Positions 16,184 to 25,525 are shown, counted from the first letter of the stretch. The stretch is DNA of 64,000 bases from Fen-1254 sp963778945 (GCA_963778945.1 CAVZWL010000006.1:1-64000); one strand, 5' to 3'. Notes: generated by a model not told the origin, from the sequence alone. Made by a program: numbers and translations.

Positions 16184-16498
16184 ATGATGGATATTATTTA
16201 TACTATTGCATTAAAATTATTTTTTGTAGCAATACTATATGTGCTGCTCGAAATTCTTCATAAGGTCGCCATCGAGAGGTCGAAAGCTAAAAAGGAAGTG
16301 AACTCTATTTATTGGAAATGGAGTATCTTCTATTATAATCCCGATGACCCAAGAATGATCGTGCCAAAAAGGATAAAATGGCTGGGTTGGTCATTGAATT
16401 TTGCAAAACCGATTTCCATTATATTGTTGTTGTCAATAATATTCATTCCCTTTGTTCTGTCGGGTACTGGTTTTAAAATAATTCAAAATGCGCCATAA
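16184..16498 (+). CDS. DUF5808-like membrane protein
   Basis: 104 residues with a membrane helix near each end (about residues 5-25 and 77-97). Between them is the segment FYYNPDDPRMIVPKR, followed by GWSLNFAKP, which matches the DUF5808 consensus as I recall it. Function unknown. The start is supported by GAGGAAG. The stop codon lies inside the inverse core GCCATAAC (16492-16499), so the gene and attC overlap, as is common in cassettes. Confidence 0.7.
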   Translation: MMDIIYTIALKLFFVAILYVLLEILHKVAIERSKAKKEVNSIYWKWSIFYYNPDDPRMIVPKRIKWLGWSLNFAKPISIILLLSIIFIPFVLSGTGFKIIQNAP

Positions 16499-16753
16499 CC
16501 AGGCGCTCCACGGTGTGGTCACTTTGTGACAACCTGACAGCCCGCCAAAAGGTGTTGCACGGCGGGTAAATCGGAGATATAAAAATATTGTTGCGCTATG
16601 CACACTACAAATTAATAAAATGTAAATCGCCTAGCGAGTAACGGTGCAATGCAGAATTGAAAGTAAGCACATGAACTCGTTTCGTTTTCAGCGATTTGAA
16701 AATTATCAGGGCCGCAGCTTATTTACCCGCCTTTGGCGGGGTGCCGGTTAGGC
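16492..16753 (+). repeat. attC site 12 (~262 bp)
   Basis: Left core GCCATAAC followed by CAGGCGCTC; right end CGCAGCTTA, then an ACCCGCCTTTGGCGGGG hairpin, and the core GTTAGGC at 16747. The cassette start GTTAGAGGTGCGCATTTT (16140) pairs approximately with AAAATGCGCCATAAC. Confidence 0.7.
16540..16569. repeat. GGCGGG/CCCGCC palindrome
   Basis: GCCCGCCAAAAGGTGTTGCA followed by CGGCGGGTAA; nearly identical to the copies at 12186 and 12285. Confidence 0.75.
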
Positions 16754-16800
16754 AGCAAATGACAACACAACCTATAATTGATAAGGATGGTTTTTAGCTT

Positions 16801-17406
16801 ATGACTTCCAACGATAGCAAAAAAGATATTGAAGATTTTAACCGCTGGTCTCGCACTTATGATGAATCCTGGATTCAGCGATATGCCATTCGTGTGCATG
16901 CGGAAATGCTCGATGTGGTCACCAACGAAATTGCTACACCGAAGACTGTTCTTGATATCGGATGCGGGACTGGACAGTTGTTGCACAAAGCTCATGCGAT
17001 TTACCCATCAGCGCAATTATATGGTATTGACCCTGCGGAAGGCATGGTCGAACTCGCTCGTGGCCGGATACCATCTGCCACGATTTATTTGGGCGCGGCC
17101 GAGTCTTTGCCGCTGTCAGATTCCTCCGTCGATGTCGTATTAAGCAGCATTTCATTTCACCATTGGAACGACCAAATTGCAGCGCTCCGGGAGATAAGCC
17201 GTGTTCTTCGTCCAGGAGGCTGCTTTTGCTTGACTGATATTTCCATGCCAGTATGGCTTGCGAAATTCATTCAACATATCAAGGTAAAGAGCCCCGCAGC
17301 GACGAGTCAATTGTTCGTTAAGACAGGTATGCCGGTTAAAATCCAGCATCGTACTTTTACACGTTTTATTTGGTTAACTCTTGGTATTAAGAGATGCGAA
17401 GAGTAA
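16801..17406 (+). CDS. SAM-dependent methyltransferase (class I)
   Basis: 201 residues. Motif I is VLDIGCGTGQLL (residues 50-61), motif II YGIDPAEGMVELAR, then GAAESLPLSDSSVDVV and the motif III/post region ISRVLRPGGCFCLTDIS. This is the UbiE/COQ5-like Methyltransf_11 pattern for small-molecule substrates. The C-terminus is not distinctive, so the substrate is unknown. Last well-formed cassette of the array (core 16747, inverse core 17441). Confidence 0.88.
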   Translation: MTSNDSKKDIEDFNRWSRTYDESWIQRYAIRVHAEMLDVVTNEIATPKTVLDIGCGTGQLLHKAHAIYPSAQLYGIDPAEGMVELARGRIPSATIYLGAAESLPLSDSSVDVVLSSISFHHWNDQIAALREISRVLRPGGCFCLTDISMPVWLAKFIQHIKVKSPAATSQLFVKTGMPVKIQHRTFTRFIWLTLGIKRCEE

Positions 17407-17440
17407 TATTGAAACCAATATATCGCGAAATGGCGCGACG

Positions 17441-17489
17441 GCCTAACCGGCAAATCAAGCGGATTCAACTTAAGCCGGCAATGTGAGGC
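17441..17489 (+). repeat. Short decayed terminal attC
   Basis: GCCTAACCGGCAAATCAAGC to AAGCCGGCAATGTGAGGC. The left core is intact, the right core is GTGAGGC instead of GTTAGGC. The arms CCGGC/GCCGG pair, giving a ~49-bp site. It is the last recognisable attC, so it probably marks the distal end of the array. Confidence 0.6.
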
Positions 17490-17501
17490 AGTGAAAAAAT
17501 T

Positions 17502-18011
17502 ATGATTCAAACTGATTTAACAAAGATAAAATATTACGCTCAGAAGAATGAGAAGAAGAATTGGAAATTCAGGTCTTATCTAAAATTTTTAGATAAAACA
17601 GATGTTGAACTTGATTCTTTAGTCCTTGAAATAAGCAGTGCGGTAATCAAACAGATTAATTGTCAATCCTGCGCAAATTGCTGCAAGGAAAAATCGCCGG
17701 TTGTTTTGGAAAAAGAAATATTATCAATTTCAGGAAGGCTGAAAATATCAAAAGAGGAATTTATAAATAAGTATCTGGAACAGGCTGAAGAGAGCAATGA
17801 CTTTATGATAAGCAGAAGGCCGTGTCCATTTTTGAAGAATAACGACTGCGGAATATATGATATTAGGCCGGAGGATTGCAGATCGTATCCCCATCTTCAT
17901 AAAGAGGGATTTAGAACTAGATTAATCGGAGTAATAGAAAACTATTCTGTGTGTCCGATTGTATTTAACACTTACGATCGATTAAAGGAAAAATACAATT
18001 TTCCCCTCTAA
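17502..18011 (+). CDS. YkgJ-family cysteine-cluster protein
   Basis: 169 residues. The signature is CQSCANCCKEKSP (C-x2-C-x2-CC, residues 47-53), followed by RPCPFLKNNDCGIYDIRPED, CRSYP and a later CPIVF. This is the YkgJ/CxxCxxCC family, thought to bind zinc or an iron-sulfur cluster; the biochemical role is unknown. It lies just beyond the decayed attC, with no following attC, so it is either a trapped last cassette or chromosomal. AT-rich like the cassettes. Confidence 0.82.
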   Translation: MIQTDLTKIKYYAQKNEKKNWKFRSYLKFLDKTDVELDSLVLEISSAVIKQINCQSCANCCKEKSPVVLEKEILSISGRLKISKEEFINKYLEQAEESNDFMISRRPCPFLKNNDCGIYDIRPEDCRSYPHLHKEGFRTRLIGVIENYSVCPIVFNTYDRLKEKYNFPL

Positions 18012-18221
18012 ATATTTTAACAAGTGCATTACAGTCAATGGCATTCCGAATATTCAATAATATTGTTATCCCTTGGCGGCAATCTCTGATGTATCGGAGA
18101 ACAGATATAGGGCGATTGGATTGCTCATGATCCCGCATCTTATCAAATTCGCAAATATTATATTGATCAACACAAAATATTCCCGGCTTTTTGAAAACAA
18201 CCGCTGAATGGAGGATGGAGT

Positions 18222-19517
18222 ATGAAATATGTCCTTAATTGTTTAATCGCTTTGCTGATCGTTACATACTGTCCGGCACAAGTATCAAAGCGGCAAAGTG
18301 AACAGTTATTAAAGCTCTACAGCGAAAAGAATTTCTTTAAACTGGATAAGTTGATGTCCGGTATAAATGTCCGCGAGGATGATCCGGACCTGTTATTGTA
18401 TAAGGCGACCATCGATAATGTCTTCAATAAGCCGGATGAATCGAACCGCTCCATCGATATCATTCTTAAGAAATATTCCGGGCATTTTAACGACACCATA
18501 ATGAAGGAACTGTATTTTATGAGGTCCGCAAATGCTTACCGGCAGCAGGATTATAAAACCGCGTATCTCGATGACAGCATAATTGTTGCCCGTTACAGGC
18601 ATGTGTGCGACTCTTCCGAGATCGATACGAGAGAGGACGATATAACCATATTCCGCAGCATTATGAACGAGCCAAAGATGGATGTAAGTATGCTTTCGGA
18701 TGCGAAGGCATCATTCAAAAGAGATATTGCCGGCTTGTTCAATGTTTCTGTCACACTGGAAAAAGATACTGTAGATTTTGTTTTCGACACGGGAGCAAAT
18801 TTTTCGGTCATCATGGAATCGCTCGCAAATAAATACGGTGTAAAGATCGTTGGCGGCAGGGCCAGGACCGGTACTTCGGCCGGCTTGAAGGTAGAAGGCC
18901 GGATGGGTCTTATGAATTTTAAAATGGGAAATATTGAGGTTAAAAATGCCGCCGTAATTGTTCTGGCCGATTCTCTGCTGACTTTTTCAAACGGCGCTTA
19001 CCGTATAAAGGGAATAGTTGGTTTCCCTGTTATGTATGCCTTTAAGGAATTTTCCATTAAAGATGATGTTTGTCTCACGGTGCCTCAAAATCCTGAAACA
19101 GCATCCGAAAGGAATCTCGCTCTCTATGGACAATATCTGGTTGTCCGAGTTATAGCCAAAAGCGATACTTTGCCGTTCCTTTTTGATTCGGGAAATACGA
19201 CTACGGAATTGAGCTCGTTATTTTTCAATAATTACAGGAATGAAATTGAAGGGAAATGCGCAAAAGTAAAAACTTCGACGGGCGGAGCCGGCGGGGCGGT
19301 GGAATCTGAGGCATATGTCCTAGACTCGCTTGATATTTCTGCGGGAATTTCGCGCTCGACGCTTCGTTCCATGATGGTTCATCCCAGCGACCAGTTGGGT
19401 TACGACATGAAATATTTTTATGGTAACTTCGGTCAGGATTATATAAACAAGTTTTCCGAGATGAAGATCAATTTTATTTCAATGAATATCAGCTTTTTGG
19501 AATTGAAAAAGAAATAA
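18222..19517 (+). CDS. Secreted protein with two retropepsin-like domains
   Basis: 431 residues with a signal peptide (MKYVLNCLIALLIVTYCPAQ) and a GGAGGATGGAG ribosome site. The N-terminal third is helical and repeat-like. Two aspartic-protease-like motifs follow: VDFVFDTGANFSVI (Asp about residue 189) and LPFLFDSGNTTTELS (about 322), each with hydrophobic strands and a Gly-rich flap segment. Two DTG/DSG sites in one chain could form an intramolecular pair, as in pepsin-like folds. Substrate unknown, probably periplasmic. Base composition is nearer the chromosome than the cassettes. Confidence 0.65.
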   Translation: MKYVLNCLIALLIVTYCPAQVSKRQSEQLLKLYSEKNFFKLDKLMSGINVREDDPDLLLYKATIDNVFNKPDESNRSIDIILKKYSGHFNDTIMKELYFMRSANAYRQQDYKTAYLDDSIIVARYRHVCDSSEIDTREDDITIFRSIMNEPKMDVSMLSDAKASFKRDIAGLFNVSVTLEKDTVDFVFDTGANFSVIMESLANKYGVKIVGGRARTGTSAGLKVEGRMGLMNFKMGNIEVKNAAVIVLADSLLTFSNGAYRIKGIVGFPVMYAFKEFSIKDDVCLTVPQNPETASERNLALYGQYLVVRVIAKSDTLPFLFDSGNTTTELSSLFFNNYRNEIEGKCAKVKTSTGGAGGAVESEAYVLDSLDISAGISRSTLRSMMVHPSDQLGYDMKYFYGNFGQDYINKFSEMKINFISMNISFLELKKK

Positions 19518-19591
19518 AGTCATAATGGACAGAGCGATACTATTTTGGCTGACAAACCCGGCCGGCAAATTTCAGAAGGAGAAGATTATTC

Positions 19592-20134
19592 ATGAAATTG
19601 AATCGACACCAAAATAGCAGTTATAATCCGGTCGATGTTCATCGAAAACAATCACTGAAAGGTCTTCCATTGGCATCGTTTGGCAAAAGGGCAGGTGCTT
19701 TTATAATCGACATCGGAATTGTTGTCTTGTTTCTCGGCTTATTCGACCTGCCCGACACATTACAGACCATGTATAAAACAGGCGATTTCAAAATAAACAT
19801 AGATCCTTTTCATGGATGGGAACTCTTGAGTCTTCTCGTTTACTTCGGTGTGTGGACATACTTTGGCCATGGTCAGACTTTGGGGAAGAAGCTGCTGAGG
19901 ATTCGCGTCGTTTCTATTACGCATGAACGCCTGAGTCTTTGGCATTCCATCGAGCGATCATTGGGTTATGGCGCCTCTATCTTAGAAGGAGGATTCGGTT
20001 TCATACAGTATTTTATTCATCCTAACAGACAGACGGTTCATGACCGGATTGCTGAAACAATCGTTATTAAAGTGGTGAGACCCGCTGACCTGCCCCCCAA
20101 AAAAAAGCGATCCATTTTAAAAGTAAAAAGGTAA
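19592..20134 (+). CDS. RDD-family membrane protein (chromosomal copy)
   Basis: 180 residues, about three membrane segments. Shares KGLPLASFGKRAGAFIIDIG, FGHGQTLGKKLLRIRVVSIT, SLGYGASILEGGFGFIQYF and RQTVHDRIAETIVI with the cassette protein at 15465-15968; the two differ mainly in the loop after the first helix. The C-terminus adds a basic PPKKKRSILKVKR tail. The start has GAAGGAGAAG upstream. Confidence 0.85.
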   Translation: MKLNRHQNSSYNPVDVHRKQSLKGLPLASFGKRAGAFIIDIGIVVLFLGLFDLPDTLQTMYKTGDFKINIDPFHGWELLSLLVYFGVWTYFGHGQTLGKKLLRIRVVSITHERLSLWHSIERSLGYGASILEGGFGFIQYFIHPNRQTVHDRIAETIVIKVVRPADLPPKKKRSILKVKR

Positions 20135-20222
20135 GAAAACAGGAAAATCACAAGCCGAAAAACTATCGTATTATTTATGTGAGCGGCTATTCGTTAATAA
20201 AGGAGAACTTGACAGCCGCAGC

Positions 20223-20251
20223 TTGACAACTTCTCCGGGATCGTGTATATT
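20223..20251 (+). promoter_or_regulatory. Sigma-70-like promoter of the thiamin locus
   Basis: TTGACA, a 17-bp spacer and TATATT, placed 40-45 bp before the TPP aptamer. Confidence 0.7.
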
Positions 20252-20293
20252 ATATAAGTCTTTTGAAATTCATTGTTCTTTTGAAATATATTG

Positions 20294-20381
20294 TCTGGGG
20301 TGCTCCGATTCTGCAGTATAGGATCGAGCTGAGATTACACCCTTTTAACCTGATCTGGATAATGCCAGCGTAGGGAATGAG
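20294..20381 (+). promoter_or_regulatory. TPP riboswitch (THI box)
   Basis: The aptamer hallmarks are in order: GGGGTGCTCC, GCTGAGATTACACCC, AACCTGATCTGGATAATGCC and AGCGTAGGGAATGAG. It senses thiamin pyrophosphate. A terminator hairpin follows after 20 bp, so control is probably by transcription termination when TPP is bound. Confidence 0.95.
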
Positions 20382-20401
20382 AAAAGAATTTATTTTTTCT
20401 T

Positions 20402-20439
20402 AAAGCCGCTTTCCATGATCATCCGGGAAGCGGCTTTTT
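20402..20439 (+). terminator. Riboswitch expression-platform terminator
   Basis: AAAGCCGCTTTCC pairs with GGGAAGCGGCTTT and is followed by more T. It lies between the TPP aptamer and the receptor start at 20459. Confidence 0.85.
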
Positions 20440-20458
20440 GCATTTTAGAGAGGATTTC

Positions 20459-22729
20459 ATGATGAGGCATTTCAATAAATTGACTTTCGCCGTTTTGACG
20501 CTCGTTTTGGGCGCATCGGCACAGGAAAAAATTGACCGCGATACGGTCTATAATCTATCCCCGGTTACCACAACTGCCATCTACGCAATGCCGCGCGTTT
20601 CTCCGGTAACATTCTCGAATGTCAGCCGCACTGACATCCAGAATCAATATTCCACGCAGGACGTGCCGACAATGCTTTCTGAATTGCCGTCGGTAACGTT
20701 CTATTCGGAAAATGGCAACGGCGCCGGAGGATACAGTTACATGACCATACGCGGATTCGACCAGCGCCGTCTGTCGGTTATGGTCAACGGTGTTCCGCAA
20801 AACGATCCCGAAGATCATAATGTATACTGGATCGATTTTCCCGACCTGCTCGGCAGCACTGCAGCCCTTCAGGTTCAGCGCGGCGCAGGCAGCGCATTTT
20901 ACGGTCCGCCTGCAATCGGCGGCTCAGTCAATTTGATTGCAATTCCGTTTCAGTCGAAGCCGGGCGTGACATTCGAAAGTTCGACCGGATTTCAAGAATA
21001 CGGCTCTTCAAGCACCGTAGCGGTCTCGACAGAAAAGTACTCCACGACATTCAACTCCGGACTGGTCGATAACCGGTATATGTTTTACGGCCGGCTCGGC
21101 AATCTCTCTACCGACGGATACCGGGATAAATCCTGGGACGATATTGATTCTTATTTTTTCGGCGTCGAGCGAATCGACGAAACCATGGTGACGCGCATCC
21201 ATTTCTATGGCGGCCCGTTTACCGACGGATTGGTATATAACGGCCTGCCTAAATTTTACAACAGTAATTTGAATCTTCGAAGAACCAATTACAGCTATTA
21301 TGAACTTAATGCGGCGCAGGACAGCGTGACAAGCGCATATCTCCGCCTTCCCCAGGAGTCCGAGCAATTTTCACAGCCGCATTTTGAAATATTAAATGAC
21401 TGGAAATTAACGCCAACCATGACGCTCAATAATACTTTTTTTTACATCGAGGGCGATGGATATTACGATTATGCCGATCAATGGGCCGATACGACGGCGT
21501 TAAGATTAGGCAGTGCATACGGAATTCCTGTTACGGAGAATCCGACCAATGTTCTGATTCGCGCATATGTAGGGAATAAACAATGGGGCTGGCTGCCGCG
21601 GCTGGAAATAGACCAGGACAACGGGACTCTGACGCTTGGCGCTGAGTTACGAATACACCGTTCCGTCCATTGGGGAAAAATAAGTTATGCTGAACAACTG
21701 CCATCCAATATGGATCCCGATTATCATTTTTATCAATACAACGGGGGCAAGGATATTGCTTCGGTGTACGGACATGAGCTTTTGAAATTGGACGATAAGA
21801 CCACTCTGATGACCGACCTTCAGCTCGCATATTCGCGTTATCTGCTTTATGATGAAAAATTTCTCGATAACTCATTTTCCGTCCCGTATTTCTTTGTCAA
21901 TCCGAGATTCGGCATCAACTATAATGCGAACGATCGGGTGAATGTCTATGCGGATATTGCCTACACATCGCGCGAACCGCGCCTTGGAGATTTGTACCCT
22001 GCCGATGAGGCGTATTACGGTCCAACGCCGAATTTTGCCGCAGACACTGTGAACGGCGTTGTTAAATATAATTTCAGCAAGCCGCTCGTAAAGCCGGAAC
22101 ATCTGTTAGATTTTGAACTCGGCTGTGTTTTTCAAGATGGCCATACTCAGGCATCCGTCAATTTCTACTGGATGGAATTCAATGATGAACTTGTTGAGAC
22201 AGGCCAGCTCGATGTCTTCGGCAATCCGGTACTGATCAATGCCGATCGATCCAGGCATGTCGGCATTGAAGTGCAGGGACAAACGGATATAGCATACGGA
22301 TTTGCCGTCAATGCGAATGCTGCGTTTTCCTATAACCGGCTTATTCAGTGTTCCGTGGTGGACAGCACAAACAGCGGCATAACCTACCGGCATACATTGG
22401 ACGGCAATCCGATTGCAGGCGCTCCGGATTATACGGCAAATTTACATTTGAGCTATGCTTCCGGCAATTCCAATGCATCGTTCAATACAAAATATGTCGG
22501 GAGTTTTTACACAGATAACACCAAGAACGATTTGCTCAAGAACGATGCCTATATCGTGTGCGATTTGTCCCTAGCGCATACTTTTGACCTCGGCGCTGGA
22601 ATGCACTTGAAATTGCGCGGCGAGGTGCGCAACCTTTTTGATAATTTGTATACAATGTACGGCGAAGGCAATCAGTTTTTCCCGGCAGCAGAGCGGAATT
22701 ATGTCCTCGGATTTTCACTGCAGATATAA
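20459..22729 (+). CDS. TonB-dependent receptor, probable thiamin/TPP uptake
   Basis: About 756 residues (start at 20459 or 20462 after GAGAGGA). Signal peptide (LTFAVLTLVLGASAQ), plug domain (DVPTMLSELPSVTFYSENG, YMTIRGFDQRRLSVMVNGVP, VQRGAGSAFYGPPAIGGSVN), then a 22-strand barrel ending FSLQI with a terminal hydrophobic residue. Such receptors import scarce ligands across the outer membrane using the Ton motor. Thiamin or its phosphate as ligand is inferred from the TPP riboswitch immediately upstream, the arrangement known for OmrThi in Bacteroidota. Confidence 0.85.
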   Translation: MMRHFNKLTFAVLTLVLGASAQEKIDRDTVYNLSPVTTTAIYAMPRVSPVTFSNVSRTDIQNQYSTQDVPTMLSELPSVTFYSENGNGAGGYSYMTIRGFDQRRLSVMVNGVPQNDPEDHNVYWIDFPDLLGSTAALQVQRGAGSAFYGPPAIGGSVNLIAIPFQSKPGVTFESSTGFQEYGSSSTVAVSTEKYSTTFNSGLVDNRYMFYGRLGNLSTDGYRDKSWDDIDSYFFGVERIDETMVTRIHFYGGPFTDGLVYNGLPKFYNSNLNLRRTNYSYYELNAAQDSVTSAYLRLPQESEQFSQPHFEILNDWKLTPTMTLNNTFFYIEGDGYYDYADQWADTTALRLGSAYGIPVTENPTNVLIRAYVGNKQWGWLPRLEIDQDNGTLTLGAELRIHRSVHWGKISYAEQLPSNMDPDYHFYQYNGGKDIASVYGHELLKLDDKTTLMTDLQLAYSRYLLYDEKFLDNSFSVPYFFVNPRFGINYNANDRVNVYADIAYTSREPRLGDLYPADEAYYGPTPNFAADTVNGVVKYNFSKPLVKPEHLLDFELGCVFQDGHTQASVNFYWMEFNDELVETGQLDVFGNPVLINADRSRHVGIEVQGQTDIAYGFAVNANAAFSYNRLIQCSVVDSTNSGITYRHTLDGNPIAGAPDYTANLHLSYASGNSNASFNTKYVGSFYTDNTKNDLLKNDAYIVCDLSLAHTFDLGAGMHLKLRGEVRNLFDNLYTMYGEGNQFFPAAERNYVLGFSLQI

Positions 22730-22964
22730 TAGATTGTACCGGTGCGGCATCCTAAGGCCTGATGCGAATAAAAGCCGATAAGATTCCCAAGCGGCCGGCT
22801 AAGCCGAAGAGGAGAGTGATTTGTTTTTTGGAAGGCGCTCCTCTTCTGTGTACATTACATAAAATGTATTTATTCGTCTGCCGGCGCCATGATGCCGGAT
22901 GAATTTGCGCTCTTTCGGATTGCAGGGAGCGTTTGAAGCGGGTCAAAGTCTATGAAAGGATTCC

Positions 22965-24802
22965 ATGATTCGAAAAGGATTGACGCTGTTGTTCATCTTG
23001 TGCAATGCTGCCGGACTGCAGGCTCAGGATTCGGTCCAATATCATGCAAATCCGATAATCGTCACGGCAACGCGCATTGCAGCAGATGAACAAATGCTCG
23101 ACAGATCTGTCGATATTGCAGGGGAATCGCTGTTGGGCGAGCTTGCTCTGTCATCGGTCGAGGATGTTCTTCAGCACTTTGCAAATATCAGTGTGGAATC
23201 AAGAGGGATCTTCGGCATGCAAACCGATATCAGCATGAGGGGATCACTGTTCTCGCAAAATACGATACTCTTAAACGGGCTGAGCATCAACGACCCGCAA
23301 ACAGCGCATTATAATTTCAATCTGCCGTTCTCTGCATCGACGATCGACCGCATCGAAATTCTCCGCGGCCCGGGTTCGTCGCAATACGGCGCAAATGCAT
23401 TCGGCGGCGTTGTGAACGTGATAACAAAAATCCCCGAAGAAACGACAGCATCGGTTCAGATTATGGGAGGCGAAAACGGACTGGTCGGGGGCGAAGTTAC
23501 GGCGCAATATGCAGATGCAACTCTCCATTCGATGAATTCGGTTTCCTATAAAAAATCCGACGGTTATCATCTCGATACGGACTTTTTATCCCAGGCGATT
23601 ACGACATCAAACCGAATCGATGCCATCTGCCGGACAGTTCTCGATAACCGGGGGATTATGAAAAAAAAGATTACGGCGCGTTTGATTTTTATACGCCGGG
23701 GAAAAATCTCCAATCGCGTGAAGCGCTTCAGACCGGATTTGCCGATGCCGCTTTTTCAACGCAAGGTTCATTCTTTACGCTTACGCCGAGCATACAGTAC
23801 CGCAGAAATACCGATCAATTTATTCTTACCGTAACCTCGCCCCATTATTATACGAATAATACCGCTACCGATGTTCTACAATGCCAGATTGTCGCACAGG
23901 CGAAGCTGTCCGATGACGTGAAACTGACCGGCGGAACTTCGATTCTCTGGGACGATATTATCAGCACGTATGAAGGCGATCACTCACGAAACAACGGGGC
24001 TCTCTTTGTTTCTGCCAGTGCGGCGCTTCAGCAATGGACATTTGATGCTTCTCTGCGGTTTGATGCAAACTCGGATTATGGCAATGTTCTCTGCCCGTCG
24101 GTAAGCGCTGGATACGAGCTGGGAACGCGCGGGAACATCTACGCATCGGCGAGCAAAGCGTTCCGGGAGCCGTCGTATACGGAATTATATATCAACGACG
24201 GTTTCAATATCGGCAATCCCGGATTGCGGCCTGAACTCGGCTGGTCGTATGAAGCGGGGGGATCGTACCGTCTTGTTCCCGGCGCTCCGGCTGTCATCTG
24301 CAGTATTTCAAAACGACGAAAAGGATTTAATCGATTACGTAATGTATCAGGAGAACGATGCTCAATATCATGCCGTCAATTTCGAAAGTGCGATTCTGCG
24401 GGGAGCCGAACTGTCTCTGCGGTGGGATCGTCCGGAAGCTGCAGGCAATGAACCTGCGCTTCGCTCTTTCTTGTTTTCATACAGCTACCTCGATTCGCAC
24501 ATCGAACACGATTCAGTGTATGCGGCAAAATACAGCAACAATTATGCGCGCCACCAGATATCGTGCACGCTTGTCGGAGCCTGCCGTTTTCTCTTTCCGG
24601 TTCCGTCAGGCATTGTTTATAAAAGAAAAGCCGCAGGGGATTCGTACACTCTGGCCGATGCATCCCTGACGGAACACGCCGGCGATTTCAGTTTGAGCCT
24701 TCGCGGAACAAATTTGTTGAATCAATCGTACGAAGAAAATCCCGGGCGTTCCCATGCCCGGCCGATGGATGTGGCTGGTTACTGAATTACAAACTATTCT
24801 GA
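22965..24802 (+). CDS. Second TonB-dependent receptor, split by frameshifts
   Basis: Signal peptide (MIRKGLTLLFILCNAAGLQAQ, shown here only to residue 18 as the leader) then a plug (SVEDVLQHFANISVESRG, TILLNGLSINDPQTAHYNF, IEILRGPGSSQYGANAFGG). The barrel continues in other frames: from about 23650 (VKLTGGTSILWDDIISTYEG, ASASKAFREPSYTELYIND), then from about 24300 (NFESAILRGAELSLRWDR), ending near 24755 with PGVPMPGRWMW. At least three one-base shifts are needed. All pieces are good receptor sequence, so sequence error is as likely as decay. It lies between the first receptor and thiamin pyrophosphokinase, suggesting a thiamin or related ligand. Confidence 0.7.
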
Positions 24803-24808
24803 GAACTT

Positions 24809-25508
24809 ATGAAAAAAGCCGTTATACTTGCAAACGGAATACCGCCTTCCAGGCGGGTTTTCAATCTCTTATGTCAAATCGTCGGATCTTTTTGTTTGTG
24901 CCGACGGCGGAGCCAATGCAGCGGCAGTACTGAACGTGACGCCGCATGTCATTATCGGCGACCTGGATTCTGTCCGCGATGCAAACATTGAAAAAATTCA
25001 ACAAAAGTAGAAGTAATCCGTGTGCGGGATCAGGAGAGCACGGATTTGGAAAAAGCCCTCGCTTTCGCTGTTGCACAACGATGCGGGTGTATCGTTCTTC
25101 TCGGAGCCACAGGCGGAAGAATCGATCACGAACTCGGCAACCTGAGTGCACTGGTCAAATATTCCCGTAAAGCAAAAATTACATGTATCGACAAGAACGG
25201 GACGCTGATGCCTCTCGACGGAAAAGTTCAGCGCGGCACTGCCGGCCGGGACGACAATATCGCTTTTGCCGCTGACATCGTGCGAGGGTATAACAACGAC
25301 GGGTTTACGGTGGAATTTGAAGAATGAAACTCTTAAATTCGGTTTGCGGGAAGGAACGAGCAATATTGTCGAAACGTGTCCGATAACGATCCGGCACCGC
25401 AAAGGAGATTTGGTGCTTTTTGTAGCTGGTAAGATGGTGATAGAATGGCCAATTGCCAATGGTAAATTGACGAATTGGCAATATTCTATATTCTATTTGT
25501 ATTCTTAA
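24809..25508 (+). CDS. Thiamin pyrophosphokinase, multiple frameshifts
   Basis: Recognised by segments in three frames: MKKAVILANGIPP, DLFVCADGGANAAAVL and VIIGDLDSV (the Asp-rich substrate/Mg site), then DQESTDLEKALAFA, LLGATGGRIDHELGN, and finally GTSNIVETCPITIRHRKGDL and VLFVAGKM. These are the order and motifs of thiamin pyrophosphokinase, which makes TPP from thiamin and ATP. About four single-base shifts (near 24850, 25015, 25235 and 25265) are needed. The end is uncertain and lies between 25436 and 25508. Placed between receptors and a symporter, it completes uptake by metabolic trapping. Confidence 0.8.
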
Positions 25509-25525
25509 TTTTAAATTCTTAAAAT

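Larger units (their letters stand above)
1..17489 (+). mobile_element. Integron gene-cassette array (integrase not in window)
   Basis: At least ten cassettes follow one another. Each starts with a GTTRRRY-like core (1391, 3392, 6860, 7742, 10668, 12555, 13689, 14706, 15420, 16140, 16747) and ends with the inverse core (1793, 4579, 7461, 10330, 12021, 13280, 14253, 16492, 17441). Within a cassette the start and end extend the complementarity: GTTAGGCAGCCCAA against TTGGGCTGCCTAAC, and GTTAGGCGGCAG against CTGCCGCCTAAC. That is the signature of circularised cassettes. Genes are AT-rich compared with the rest of the window. No tyrosine recombinase or attI was seen, and the first cassette is already inside the array at base 1, so the platform should lie to the left. 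A cluster of attC sites lacking an integrase is the alternative. Confidence 0.88.

Noticed and set aside
12186..16569. CRISPR array from the repeated palindromes
   Set aside because: Copies are irregularly spaced over 4 kb, with genes between them, and there are no uniform spacers or cas genes.
22730..22964. Second riboswitch upstream of the second TonB receptor
   Set aside because: Hairpins are present (GAAGAGGAG...CTCCTCTT) but no conserved TPP or cobalamin box was found.
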